Shown piece after piece: positions 50,499-61,778 of a stretch of DNA of 64,000 bases. The first letter of the stretch is position 1. Each line of letters opens with the position of its first letter. Location: contig JAVBPU010000009.1 in assembly GCA_031549415.1 (NCBI GenBank), forward strand, positions 119,407-183,406, written 5' to 3'. The notes beneath the pieces were generated by a model. That model saw only the letters and a program-made list of their open reading frames with translations, was not told the origin of the DNA and did no database searches. The translations under genes were made by a program, and so were the position numbers. The DNA is from Limiplasma sp031549415 (GTDB taxonomy: Bacteria; Bacillota; Clostridia; Christensenellales; Aristaeellaceae).

Positions 50499-50740
50499 GG
50501 CGGGGGACCTCCTTTGTATGCAGGACTTAGGGCTACGGAGCGCCACACATGCAAAAGCAGCGTAGAGGCAGGGATGAGGGCGGCATGCCAATCAGCACAA
50601 CCGGCACAGTCAGCGCCAGCCTCTTTTTCCGCTACAGGTAGCCGCCCGGGAATGAACCGGGGAGGCAAAGCGGAGCGCATGCAGCAGGTCCAGGGCAGGC
50701 CCGGCGGCAATAACAGAAGCTTTTGCCCGCCATAATGCCT

Positions 50741-53191
<2,451 letters not shown>

Positions 53192-53250
53192 AAAGCAACT
53201 TCCTTTCCGTGGGGGGGGATACGATGGGGGTTCCACCCCCAAACCCCCGG

Positions 53251-53273
53251 CCAGGGCTATGCCCTGGACCCAT
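53251..53273. repeat. Dispersed palindromic repeat, copy 3
   Basis: CCAGGG-CTATG-CCCTGG-ACCCAT lies in the 198-base gap between gltX and leuS. A related palindrome, CAAGGGC-ATA-GCCCTTG, is at 53354-53370 in the same gap. Confidence 0.65.
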
Positions 53274-53389
53274 ATTTGCCGCGCTACGCCCGGCAAGGGA
53301 GGATACCAGTCATTTTTCTTGACTGCGTGAAATGCGGTTAAGAGAGGGATTCCCAAGGGCATAGCCCTTGAGCGGGGTCTGAGTGCGCC

Positions 53390-54847
53390 TCAGCGTCCCC
53401 CCTCCCGCAACCTCGCCATCCCCGCGTCGATGCGGCGAAGGCTCTCTGCCTGGCCCAGCAGGTAGGCGATTTCGGTGGTGCCGCCGGGGGTGCTGGCCAG
53501 GCCCGACAGGGCGATGCGCACCGGCCACATCACCTGACCAGTTTTCAGCTCCTGGGCTTCCGCTAGCTGCATCAGGGCGTCCTTCACGGTTTCTTCGGCG
53601 AAGTTAGGCAGGGCCGCCAGCAGGGGCCGGGCCAGTTCCAGCACTTGGAGGGAGATTTCCGGGTCGGTTTTCATCTTCTTGTGGGTGTAGATGTCCAGGT
53701 CGTACTCCGGCACTTCCGCCAGGAAACGCACCTGGTCCGGCACCCGGTCAAAGACCTCAGTACGGGTGTGCATCAGCTGGGCCAGGCGGCGGTAGTCCAT
53801 GTTTTTCCCAGCCAGGGCCTTGTCAAACCAGGGGGTGGCCATTTGGAGGTAGTCCTCAAAGTCCATACGGCTGATGTACTCGTGGTTGAACCACACCAGC
53901 TTTTCCGTGTTGAAGATGGCGGGGGCTTTGGAAAGGCCCTTCACGTCAAAGGCCTCCACCAGCTCCGGCAGGGTGAAAAACTCCCGCTCGTCCCCGGGGC
54001 TCCACCCCAGCAGGGCAATGAAATTGATGATGGCGTCCCGGACATAGCCCTGGGCCAGCAGGTCCTCAAAGCTGGGGTCGCCGTAGCGCTTGGAAAGCTT
54101 GCGGCCCGCATCCTTCATCACGGGGGATAAGTGCATGTACACCGGGGCCTCCCAGCCAAAGGCGGCATAGAGCAGGTTGTACTTGGGGGTGGAGCTTAAA
54201 TACTCCGTGCCCCGCATCACATGGGTGATGCCCATCAAATGATCGTCAATGACGTTGGCAAAGTTGTAGGTGGGCAGGCCGTCGGCCTTGATGAGCACGT
54301 TGTCGTCCAGGGTGTCGCAGGGGGCTTCCACATGGCCGTACAGCGCATCCTCAAAGCTGGCGGTACCGGTGAGGGGGATGTTTTGGCGAATCACAAAGGA
54401 CTCGCCGCTATCCATGCGCCTGCGGGCTTCCTCCTTGGACATACGCAGGCAATGCTTGTCATACTTCCATTGGCCGGGGGTCTCCGCCTCGGCCTTGGCC
54501 CGGCGCTCCGCCAGTGCTTCCCTGGTGCAAAAGCAGGGGTACGCCGCCCCGCTGTCCACCAATTGCTTGGCATAGGGCAGGTACAGGGCCTTGCGCTGGG
54601 TCTGGATATAAGGGCCGAAGGCCCCCCCCACGTCCGGGCCTTCGTCATAGTGGAGGCCCGCTTGCCGAAGGCTCTGAAAAATCAGCTCCACCGCGCCTTC
54701 CACTTCCCGCTCCTGGTCGGTATCCTCAATGCGCAGGATGAATTTGCCGCCGTTTTTCTTGGCGAACAAGTAGGTATACAGCGCTGTGCGCAGACCGCCC
54801 AGGTGCAAATAGCCCGTGGGGCTGGGGGCAAAACGGGTACGAATCAT
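53390..54847 (-). CDS. gltX: Glutamyl-tRNA synthetase
   Basis: This 485-residue class I synthetase attaches glutamate to tRNA-Glu. HIGH-type motif: RFAPSPTGYLHLGGLRTALY; KMSKS-type motif: AGRKLSKRYGDPSF. The C-terminal anticodon-binding part has normal length. GGAGG lies 8 bases before ATG 54847. It is 18 bases after glnS, so the two form one transcript. Because a glutaminyl-tRNA synthetase is present next to it, this enzyme is probably the discriminating type that charges only tRNA-Glu. Confidence 0.96.
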   Translation of the reverse strand: MIRTRFAPSPTGYLHLGGLRTALYTYLFAKKNGGKFILRIEDTDQEREVEGAVELIFQSLRQAGLHYDEGPDVGGAFGPYIQTQRKALYLPYAKQLVDSGAAYPCFCTREALAERRAKAEAETPGQWKYDKHCLRMSKEEARRRMDSGESFVIRQNIPLTGTASFEDALYGHVEAPCDTLDDNVLIKADGLPTYNFANVIDDHLMGITHVMRGTEYLSSTPKYNLLYAAFGWEAPVYMHLSPVMKDAGRKLSKRYGDPSFEDLLAQGYVRDAIINFIALLGWSPGDEREFFTLPELVEAFDVKGLSKAPAIFNTEKLVWFNHEYISRMDFEDYLQMATPWFDKALAGKNMDYRRLAQLMHTRTEVFDRVPDQVRFLAEVPEYDLDIYTHKKMKTDPEISLQVLELARPLLAALPNFAEETVKDALMQLAEAQELKTGQVMWPVRIALSGLASTPGGTTEIAYLLGQAESLRRIDAGMARLREGGR

Positions 54848-54865
54848 GAGGGTAGCCTCCAATGC

Positions 54866-56575
54866 TTATGCGTTCAGGGTTTTGGCGAAGCTGTCCTTCA
54901 GCCCCACCACCCGGTTGAACACAGGTTTGACCGGAGTGGAATCCGGGTCTTTGCAGAAATAGCCCAGCCGCAGGAACTGGAAGGTGTCGCCGGGATGGGC
55001 AGTTTCCAGGTGGCTGCTCATGAACCCCTGGCATACCGTCAGGCTTTCCGGATTCAAACGGGAGAGGAAATCCTTTTTATCCAGGGCCGGCGCTTCCTCT
55101 TCTCCAGTTGCAGAGGGGTCCTGGGTAGGTTCCGGCCCCAGCAGCGGCTCATAGAGGCGGGCCTCAAAGGGCAGATTGTGGGTGGCGCTGACCCAGTGCA
55201 GCGTGCCCTTCACTTTGCGGTTGGCCCCTTCGGTGCCGTTCTTGGTGTCCATATCCACGGTGCAATGCACGGCCGTCACGCGGCCCTGGCCGTCCTTTTC
55301 GCAGCGATCGCAACGGACGATGTAAGCGCCTTTCAGCCGTACCTCATTGCCGGGGAACCTGCGGAAGTACTTTTTCGCAGGCACTTCCATGAAGTCCTCC
55401 TGCTCGATGTAGATCTCCCGGGTCAGCAGGGCGGTATGGTTGCCCATTTCCGGGTGGTCCGGGTGGCTTTCCATGGGAAGGGATTCGGTTTTGTCCTCCG
55501 GCCAGTTGGTGAGGATCACCTTGAGGGGCTTCACCACCGCCATGGCCCGGGGCACCTTGTCCCCCAGGTTTTCACGGACGCAGTGCTCCAGCAGGGCCAG
55601 ATCCACGGTGCTGTCCGCCTTGGCCACGCCGATGCGGTCAATAAAATCCCGGATGGCTTCCGGGGTAAAGCCCCGGCGGCGCATGGCGCACAGGGTGGGC
55701 ATGCGGGGATCGTCCCAGCCGCTGACGTGGCCGCCCTCCACCAGCATCCGCAAATAGCGCTTGGACATGATGGTGCGGGTTAGGTTCAGGCGGGAGAACT
55801 CAATCTGGCGGGGCCTGGAAGGCAGCAAATTGGCAGCCTTTTCCACCACCCAGTCATAGAGAGGGCGGTGGTCCTCATACTCCAGGGAACACAGGCTGTG
55901 GGTGATGCCCTCCAGGGCGTCGCCAATGGGATGGGCAAAGTCGTACATGGGGTAGATGCACCACTCCTTGCCGGTGCGGTGGTGCTCCTTATATAAAACA
56001 CGGTACATGGCCGGGTCCCGCATGTTGATGTTGGGGCTGGCCATATCAATTTTCATGCGCAGAATCATGCGGCCCTCGGGGAACTCCCCGGCCCGCATGC
56101 GGCGGAACAGCGCGATGCTTTCGGCGGCGGGCCGGTCCCGGTAGGGACTGTTTTTTCCCGGCTGGGTGAGGGTGCCCCGGTATTCCCGTACCTGCTCCGG
56201 GCTCAGCTCGCAAACATAGGCCAGGCCCCGCTGAATCCAGTCCTCGGCGATATCATAGCATTGCTGGTAGTACTGGCTGGCAAAAAACAGGCCGCCCTTC
56301 CAATCAAAGCCCAGCCAGTGGATGTCCTCCATGATGCCGTCCACATACTCGGTTTCTTCCTTGGAAGGGTTGGTATCGTCAAAGCGCAAGTTGGTGAGGC
56401 CGCCAAAATGGTCGGCGGTGGCAAAGTCCGCCACCAGCGCCTTGCAGTGGCCAATGTGCAGGTAGCCATTGGGCTCCGGAGGGAAGCGGGTATGCACCTT
56501 TTGGGTCCGTCCGCTGGCGATGTCCTCCTCAACGATGTCCCAAATGAAGTTGGATTTGACGGGAGCGTTTTCCAT
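54866..56575 (-). CDS. glnS: Glutaminyl-tRNA synthetase
   Basis: This 569-residue class Ic synthetase charges tRNA-Gln directly. HIGH motif: RFPPEPNGYLHIGHCKA; KMSKS-type motif: LTRTIMSKRYLRML; the two beta-barrel anticodon domains follow from about 340. GlnRS is known from eukaryotes and gammaproteobacteria and only some Firmicutes; most Firmicutes make Gln-tRNA through the GatCAB amidotransferase. The start at 56575 is preceded by AAAGGACAGG. It leads the glnS-gltX transcript from a clear promoter. Confidence 0.96.
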   Translation of the reverse strand: MENAPVKSNFIWDIVEEDIASGRTQKVHTRFPPEPNGYLHIGHCKALVADFATADHFGGLTNLRFDDTNPSKEETEYVDGIMEDIHWLGFDWKGGLFFASQYYQQCYDIAEDWIQRGLAYVCELSPEQVREYRGTLTQPGKNSPYRDRPAAESIALFRRMRAGEFPEGRMILRMKIDMASPNINMRDPAMYRVLYKEHHRTGKEWCIYPMYDFAHPIGDALEGITHSLCSLEYEDHRPLYDWVVEKAANLLPSRPRQIEFSRLNLTRTIMSKRYLRMLVEGGHVSGWDDPRMPTLCAMRRRGFTPEAIRDFIDRIGVAKADSTVDLALLEHCVRENLGDKVPRAMAVVKPLKVILTNWPEDKTESLPMESHPDHPEMGNHTALLTREIYIEQEDFMEVPAKKYFRRFPGNEVRLKGAYIVRCDRCEKDGQGRVTAVHCTVDMDTKNGTEGANRKVKGTLHWVSATHNLPFEARLYEPLLGPEPTQDPSATGEEEAPALDKKDFLSRLNPESLTVCQGFMSSHLETAHPGDTFQFLRLGYFCKDPDSTPVKPVFNRVVGLKDSFAKTLNA

Positions 56576-56623
56576 GGCCACCTGTCCTTTCAAGAAAATG
56601 GAACGAAATATGCCGTAACGCCT

Positions 56624-56652
56624 ATTATAAGGCGAAACGGCTTGTTTGGCAA
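56624..56652 (-). promoter_or_regulatory. Promoter of glnS-gltX
   Basis: On the minus strand TTGCCA and TATAAT are 17 bases apart, about 42 bases before the glnS start. Confidence 0.63.
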
Positions 56653-56756
56653 GGGAAGGGAAGGATTTTGCGGGGGTTTTGCGAAGGATTTTCGGGGGTA
56701 CTGCGGGAGTGCGCAGGAGGATTTGCGGGATTTTATGCGGGGGCCTTGCGGGGGCA
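56652..56756 (+). repeat. G-rich degenerate repeat tract
   Basis: About 105 bases contain recurring TTTGCGGGGG, TTTTCGGGGG and TGCGGGGG-like units, with four G5 runs on the plus strand. It lies directly upstream of the glnS promoter and encodes nothing recognisable. Confidence 0.6.
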
Positions 56757-56860
56757 TTGCCCTTGCCCCACCAGGGACAAGCTCCCGAACCCTTTAGGGA
56801 CTGTTGCGTTCCCTTCCTGCTTTTTTTTCTTTTCTTACGTTTCCTTATAAAATAGAGTGA

Positions 56861-57979
56861 TTAAAAATAGCAAGCATCGGTTCGCATCGCATCCTTGATT
56901 TCCAAAGAGGAAACGATTTGATTGGATTTTGCGTCAATGGTGACTTGAAAAGTTTTTCCGTTGCCCAGGCTGCTACCGGAGAAAAGCAGCAACCTCCAAA
57001 CCGGGCGCGCCTTGTCCGTCACATCATAAAGGGCATGACTTAATTTTATGCTGCCGCTGTCCGCGCCCATGGCGATGATGGCGGCCGTTGCCATTTGGGT
57101 GGCTTCCTTTTGCGAAAGGCCCTCTGCGCCCGGGACCCCATACCGGCATCTTGTAGCCAGGTAGAATTGGTCTGCGGGGTAGGGCGCATATGGGTTTTTT
57201 TGCAGATATTCTTCCACAATCGGAATCCATTTTTCTGAAAAGGCAGCGCGGTCTTCATGGGACATTTCCCAAAACCCTATTTCTCCAAATCGCAGGTCGC
57301 CAGCCGCCGAAAACTGTATGCCGGGGCGAAGGGTCTGCGTGAATTTTTTATCCGCGCTCTCACTCTGCATATAACTTCCGTCAAAACCAAGCAACATCTT
57401 TTGTTGGAGGTCATCTTCAAGATAGAAATCAATGAGCCATACCGGTTCCCAACCATTGTTATACCGGTCGCCGTACAGAAAATAGGCCTTTGTGGTCATT
57501 TGATCCATACGCTTATGATACTCGCCAAGCTCCCCCAAATAAAGCTTTGCCATTTCGACGGCTCCTTGCTCAGAGATATCATGGGGGCCCGGCTGGGCAA
57601 AGGTGACGTTTGTGAGCGCATCGTCGTCCGGTCCATAGGCTGCCGAGCCGGGGGCTTGATAAGAAAGAAGGTTTCCCTCTCTGGAGATCATCACGAAATA
57701 CCTTCCGCGATACGCCGACTCATCATAGAATTCCACGATCCATATCGGATCCTCATACTCAACCATTAGATAGCCAAAATGCGTGTCAACGTTGGAAGCG
57801 TTGAGAAGGTCCTCGACGCCCGAAAAATTTTGGATCAAGGTGGCCTTGGCCAGTTCGATCGCCTCTTTTTGCTGCATATCCGCCGCGCTGGGTTCAACGG
57901 GGGGCGGGTTGTCCGCATAGGCGAAACCCGTACACAGCAACAGCATGATGGCAAGAGCAGCCATCCATCTCTTTTTCAT
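56861..57979 (-). CDS. Secreted protein with three PepSY-like repeats
   Basis: This 372-residue exported protein has a signal peptide (MKKRWMAALAIMLLLCTGFAYA). The mature part contains three related modules of about 100 residues. Each starts with a helix of the type xKEAxxxAxxxL (KEAIELAKATL, QGAVEMAKLYL, KEATQMATAAI) and continues with a strand containing P-[IV]-W-x-[VIL] (DPIWIVEF, EPVWLIDF, RPVWRLLLF), then a beta hairpin. The pattern fits PepSY-like domains, which often inhibit peptidases or act at the cell surface. GGGAGG lies 10 bases before ATG 57979. It is transcribed alone; the last residues DACYF leave one C-terminal cysteine. Confidence 0.72.
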   Translation of the reverse strand: MKKRWMAALAIMLLLCTGFAYADNPPPVEPSAADMQQKEAIELAKATLIQNFSGVEDLLNASNVDTHFGYLMVEYEDPIWIVEFYDESAYRGRYFVMISREGNLLSYQAPGSAAYGPDDDALTNVTFAQPGPHDISEQGAVEMAKLYLGELGEYHKRMDQMTTKAYFLYGDRYNNGWEPVWLIDFYLEDDLQQKMLLGFDGSYMQSESADKKFTQTLRPGIQFSAAGDLRFGEIGFWEMSHEDRAAFSEKWIPIVEEYLQKNPYAPYPADQFYLATRCRYGVPGAEGLSQKEATQMATAAIIAMGADSGSIKLSHALYDVTDKARPVWRLLLFSGSSLGNGKTFQVTIDAKSNQIVSSLEIKDAMRTDACYF

Positions 57980-58239
57980 GTTTGTCCAACCTCCCTGTGA
58001 ATCATCGTTTTTGCGGTTCATGGGTACTGTGCATTTCCTTTCTTTTTTGAAGCTCTCTTCCATGGGTTGCTTCACTCTCATACTAAACGAAACGGCCTGC
58101 CAGAATCTTCCTTATATACATCGGTATGATCGGGTGGCGTTCCAAGCGGGAGAGCCTGATTCCTCATGAACCCTTTGATTTTAGCAGGGTTGGAACATCC
58201 GAAAGCATAAGGCTGCATGAGACTGACTCTTCCGGTCCT

Positions 58240-58268
58240 TTGCTTTTCCCTGTGGGATGGGGTACAAT
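58240..58268 (+). promoter_or_regulatory. Promoter of the aldo-keto reductase gene
   Basis: TTGCTT and TACAAT are 17 bases apart, 64 bases before ATG 58332. Confidence 0.5.
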
Positions 58269-58331
58269 GGGCACAGAAAATTCCAACCAATTACCAGCCT
58301 ATTTCAAATACCAAGCAAAGGGTGGAGCTTT

Positions 58332-59474
58332 ATGGAATACCGTGCATTGGGCCATACCGGAAAAAAGGCCAGCATCATCGGCCTGGGCTGCGAGCACCTG
58401 GACGGCAAGGCTTATCCCCAGGTGAAGGAAACCATCGACACGGCCCTGGCGGGCGGCGTGAATATTTTGGATGTGTTCATGCCCGGAACGCAGGTGCGGC
58501 AGGACATTGCCAAGGCCTTGGGAGACCGCCGCAAGGACGTGATCATTCAAGGGCATATCGGCTCCACCAATCTGGGGCAGCAGTACGACATCACCCGGGA
58601 TGTGCCCACCATCCGCAAGTATTTTGAAGAGATCCTGCGGCTTTTTGGCGGCTATATCGACTGTGGCATGCTGTTTTTCGTGGACAGCGAAGAGGATTAT
58701 AAGAGCGTTTTTGAAACGGGCTTCATTGAATATGCCCGCAGCCTGAAGGAAAAAGGCGACATTGGCCACATCGGCTTTTCCAGCCACAATCCGGTCACTG
58801 CCGCCCGGGTGGTGAACACTGGATTGGTGGAGACCATGCTGTTTAGCATTAACCCCGCCTTTGATTTGTACCCGGCAGATCAATACGTGCTGGACAGCCT
58901 GGACACGGGCTTTGACGCGGGGCTGTTTCAGGGCATCGACCCCAAACGGGCGGCGCTGTACGCCCTGTGCGAGCAAAAGGGCGTGGGCATTACGGTGATG
59001 AAGACCCTGGGGGCGGGCAAGCTGCTCTCCAAGGAACATACGCCCTTTGCGCAGCCTTTGACCCCGGCCCAGTGTATCCATTACGCCCTGGGGCGTCCGG
59101 CGGTGGCCAGCGTGCTGCTGGGCTGCAAAACCAGCGCGGAGATGGAGGAGGCGCTTCGCTATCTGCAAAGCAGCGGGGAAGAACGGGACTATGCGCCTAT
59201 TTTGAACGCCGCCAGCAAGGATTTTCGTGGCAGCTGCGTGTATTGCAACCATTGCCTGCCCTGCCCCAGCCAGATCGACATTGCCGCAGTGAACAAATAT
59301 CTGGACATCGCCCGGCTGGACACAGAAAACATCCCCCCCTCGGTGAAGGCGCATTATCAGGCGCTGGAGCACCATGGGGAGGATTGTATCCAGTGCGGCA
59401 GCTGCGAAGGCCGCTGCCCCTTTGGGGTTGAGATCATCAAAAACATGGAGGATGCGGCGGAGCTGTTTGGGTAA
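58332..59474 (+). CDS. Aldo-keto reductase with C-terminal 4Fe-4S ferredoxin domain
   Basis: This 380-residue protein has an aldo-keto reductase barrel (about 1-290), starting YRALGHTGKKASIIGLG, with IGHIGFSSHN and GVGITVMKTLGAGKL. A C-terminal iron-sulfur part carries two cysteine motifs: CVYCNHCLPCP and CIQCGSCEGRCPFGV. The family is common in anaerobes, and the clusters probably pass electrons between ferredoxin and NAD(P)H or the substrate. The usual catalytic tyrosine region is altered, as in other ferredoxin-linked members. GGTGGAGC precedes the start. It converges on the kinase gene, ending 6 bases from it. Confidence 0.88.
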   Translation: MEYRALGHTGKKASIIGLGCEHLDGKAYPQVKETIDTALAGGVNILDVFMPGTQVRQDIAKALGDRRKDVIIQGHIGSTNLGQQYDITRDVPTIRKYFEEILRLFGGYIDCGMLFFVDSEEDYKSVFETGFIEYARSLKEKGDIGHIGFSSHNPVTAARVVNTGLVETMLFSINPAFDLYPADQYVLDSLDTGFDAGLFQGIDPKRAALYALCEQKGVGITVMKTLGAGKLLSKEHTPFAQPLTPAQCIHYALGRPAVASVLLGCKTSAEMEEALRYLQSSGEERDYAPILNAASKDFRGSCVYCNHCLPCPSQIDIAAVNKYLDIARLDTENIPPSVKAHYQALEHHGEDCIQCGSCEGRCPFGVEIIKNMEDAAELFG

Positions 59475-59480
59475 AGCCAC

Positions 59481-60308
59481 TCAGCTCCGGTCAATGCCCA
59501 GGCGGGTGCAGGGTACAGCGGCTTGCAGCAAATCGCCGATGTGGTATTTGGCATGGCCAATGATCACCGTGGCCCCCTGCTCTATCGCCCGCAGGGCATA
59601 GGCCAGTTTGGCCCGGGCCCCGTTGGCGCCGGAGCGGCTGGCCCCTACGCAATGGTCCATCAGTTCGGTCACGGCGGCGCGCACCTCGTCAAAGGTAGCG
59701 CCGCTGACGTTTCGCACCAAGGTGGAGGGATCATCCCGGTTCAGATAGATGCCCTCGGTGCTGGTGAGCAAAATCAGGGTCTTGGCCCCCACAAGCGCGG
59801 CCAGCACCTCGGCGGTCTCATCGTTGTCCACGCATTCCACCACGGCCTGGCCCGTGGCCCGGTGGCTGGCCAGCTCCATTTTCCGGATTTCGTCATCGCT
59901 GACGGGGTCGTTGTAATTCACAATGGGAATGGTGCCCTGCCGGGCGGCCCGCAGCAAAAGATCGTGGATGTGGGCTCGCTTTTGCGGATCGTTAAAATGG
60001 GTGTGTTCCACCAGGACCTGGCGGATGCCGTATTCGGGATGCACGAAACGGCGGTAGGTATTCATCAGGATGGTTTGCCCCTGGGCGGCGTAATCCACCT
60101 TCACCTGCTCCGGTTGGCCCTCCAGCTCGTGGCCTGTGCGCTGGATGTAGTCCAACCGGCCAATTTCCGCCGCGCCGCTGGTGACCAGCAGCATGCCGGG
60201 GCGCAGGTCCGAGCCCAGGCGCTGAAAAATGTTGTGGTCGATGACGCCCTCGTCCTTTTGAATGAGCGCCATGCTGCCGATTTTTACCACCAAATCAAGC
60301 GTTGCCAA
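59481..60308 (-). CDS. Divergent amino-acid kinase, glutamate 5-kinase-like
   Basis: This protein of 275 residues belongs to the aspartate/glutamate/uridylate kinase superfamily. It begins DLVVKIGSMAL, corresponding to VVKVGSS of glutamate 5-kinase, then has TSGAAEIG, IVNYNDPVSDDE and LILLTSTEGIYLNRD in the expected order. The final motif GTGGMxTK of ProB reads GASRSGANGARAK, and no PUA domain is present, so the substrate may differ from glutamate. No proA is nearby. The start is TTG 60308, with GAGGAGG 9 bases upstream; it overlaps the MATE gene by 14 bases. I am sure of the superfamily, not the reaction. Confidence 0.75.
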   Translation of the reverse strand: MATLDLVVKIGSMALIQKDEGVIDHNIFQRLGSDLRPGMLLVTSGAAEIGRLDYIQRTGHELEGQPEQVKVDYAAQGQTILMNTYRRFVHPEYGIRQVLVEHTHFNDPQKRAHIHDLLLRAARQGTIPIVNYNDPVSDDEIRKMELASHRATGQAVVECVDNDETAEVLAALVGAKTLILLTSTEGIYLNRDDPSTLVRNVSGATFDEVRAAVTELMDHCVGASRSGANGARAKLAYALRAIEQGATVIIGHAKYHIGDLLQAAVPCTRLGIDRS

Positions 60309-61725
60309 AGCCGGTTTCCTCCTCGTTTGTGGTGAGCACATGGATCCATTTGCGGGTTTTGAAATGGGGCATGCCAATGGCGATTTTGAGCACCTCATCC
60401 ACCAGGGTGAGGCCGTACACGATTTCGATGGGCCAGTGGAAAACCGTTACGGCCAGGCCCACCAACGGCACCCCCACCAGCCACATGGAACCTACATCCA
60501 GCAGCAGGCTATACAAGGTGTCGCCCCCGCTGCGAAGCACGCCCACGATGTTGATGCAGTTTAAGGCCCGTATGGACAAGCCGATACTGGCAATGAGGAT
60601 GAGCCTCTGGGCTTTGTCCCGGGCAGCCTCGGAAAGCCCCGTAAACAGGCCCACCAGCGGCATGCGTGCGGTCATCAGCACCAGACCCAGCACCAGGCCC
60701 CCGGCCATGCCCGCGGCCAACAGGCGCTTGGCGTAAAGATAGGCCCGGGCGCGGTGCCCCTCTCCCAGGGTTTTGCCCACCAAAATGGCGGCGGCGGTGG
60801 TGACGCCCATAATGAACACCCACACCAGATCGTTGATGGTGTTGTTGATGCCCATGGCCGCAATGTTCACGTCCCCCATCATGCCGTTGAAAATGCCATA
60901 CATGGTAATGCCCAGGGCCCACAGGCCCTCGTTCATCACCACGGGCCATACGGTTTTCAGGAATTTTTTCAGGAAGGGAGCGTCGCGCACAAACATTTCC
61001 CGGAAATTTGCCCCGGCAGGCAGTTTTTTGCCATAGGAAAAGGCCAGGTTGATGGAAAGGGTCACGGCGGCGGAAAGCACGGTGGCAAGGGCTGCGCCCC
61101 GCACCCCTAAGGCGGGGAGGCCCAGCTTTCCATAAATAAGGCCGTAGTTAAAAAGGGTGTTGACCAAAATGCCCGCAGACCCGGCCAGCATGGGGATGTA
61201 GGTTTTTTCAGAAGATTTGAGGGCGGAGGCATAGATGATGTTGACAGCCATCAGCAGATAACCAGGGGATACGGTGCGCAGATAGTCCGCCGCCAGCTCA
61301 AAGCTCTCCCCCGGCAGCAGAAACAGGGAAATGATGGGCCGGGTCAGGAACAATCCCCCGCACAGAAACAAGGCGGAGATGCCTAGGCTGACCCGCAGAG
61401 CAATGCCCATGCTTTGGCGCATGCGGGGAATATCCCGGGCGCCCCAGAACTGGCTCAGAAAAATGGCACCGCCGGAGGAAACCCCAAAGGTAAACAGCTG
61501 GAACAAAAAGGTGAAGCGGTTGGCCTGCATCACCCCGGAGTAGGCGGCATCCCCCAGGCCGGACACCATGATGCCGTCGATGATATGCAAAGACGCGCCC
61601 AGCAATTCTTGCAAGACGATAGGCAGGGACACAAAAATAACGCTGCGCAAAAAGGCGCGGTCCCACACAAAGCAGGAACGCAAGAAAGAGGCAAGGCGGC
61701 TGGAGAGCGAAGGGCGCTGTGGCAA
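60295..61725 (-). CDS. MATE-family multidrug/metabolite exporter
   Basis: This 476-residue membrane protein has about 12 helices in two pseudo-repeats and belongs to the MATE (NorM/DinF/MepA) family, which exports cationic drugs or metabolites with Na+ or H+. The N-terminal half contains SLPIVLQELLGASLHIIDGIMVSGLGDAAYSGVMQANR, a typical MATE opening. The start is TTG 61725, with GGGAGG 8 bases upstream; no ATG with a ribosome site is available. It overlaps the downstream kinase gene by 14 bases, so the two are coupled and may share a substrate. Confidence 0.9.
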   Translation of the reverse strand: MPQRPSLSSRLASFLRSCFVWDRAFLRSVIFVSLPIVLQELLGASLHIIDGIMVSGLGDAAYSGVMQANRFTFLFQLFTFGVSSGGAIFLSQFWGARDIPRMRQSMGIALRVSLGISALFLCGGLFLTRPIISLFLLPGESFELAADYLRTVSPGYLLMAVNIIYASALKSSEKTYIPMLAGSAGILVNTLFNYGLIYGKLGLPALGVRGAALATVLSAAVTLSINLAFSYGKKLPAGANFREMFVRDAPFLKKFLKTVWPVVMNEGLWALGITMYGIFNGMMGDVNIAAMGINNTINDLVWVFIMGVTTAAAILVGKTLGEGHRARAYLYAKRLLAAGMAGGLVLGLVLMTARMPLVGLFTGLSEAARDKAQRLILIASIGLSIRALNCINIVGVLRSGGDTLYSLLLDVGSMWLVGVPLVGLAVTVFHWPIEIVYGLTLVDEVLKIAIGMPHFKTRKWIHVLTTNEEETGFGNA

Positions 61726-61778
61726 GGGGAAAACCTCCCGTTCAGTTGGAAGTGATGGATGGATACGGCTTCATGCCG

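Noticed and set aside
54221..55783. Open frame of 520 codons on the plus strand opposite gltX and glnS
   Set aside because: It crosses the boundary between two synthetase genes and shows no protein-like pattern.
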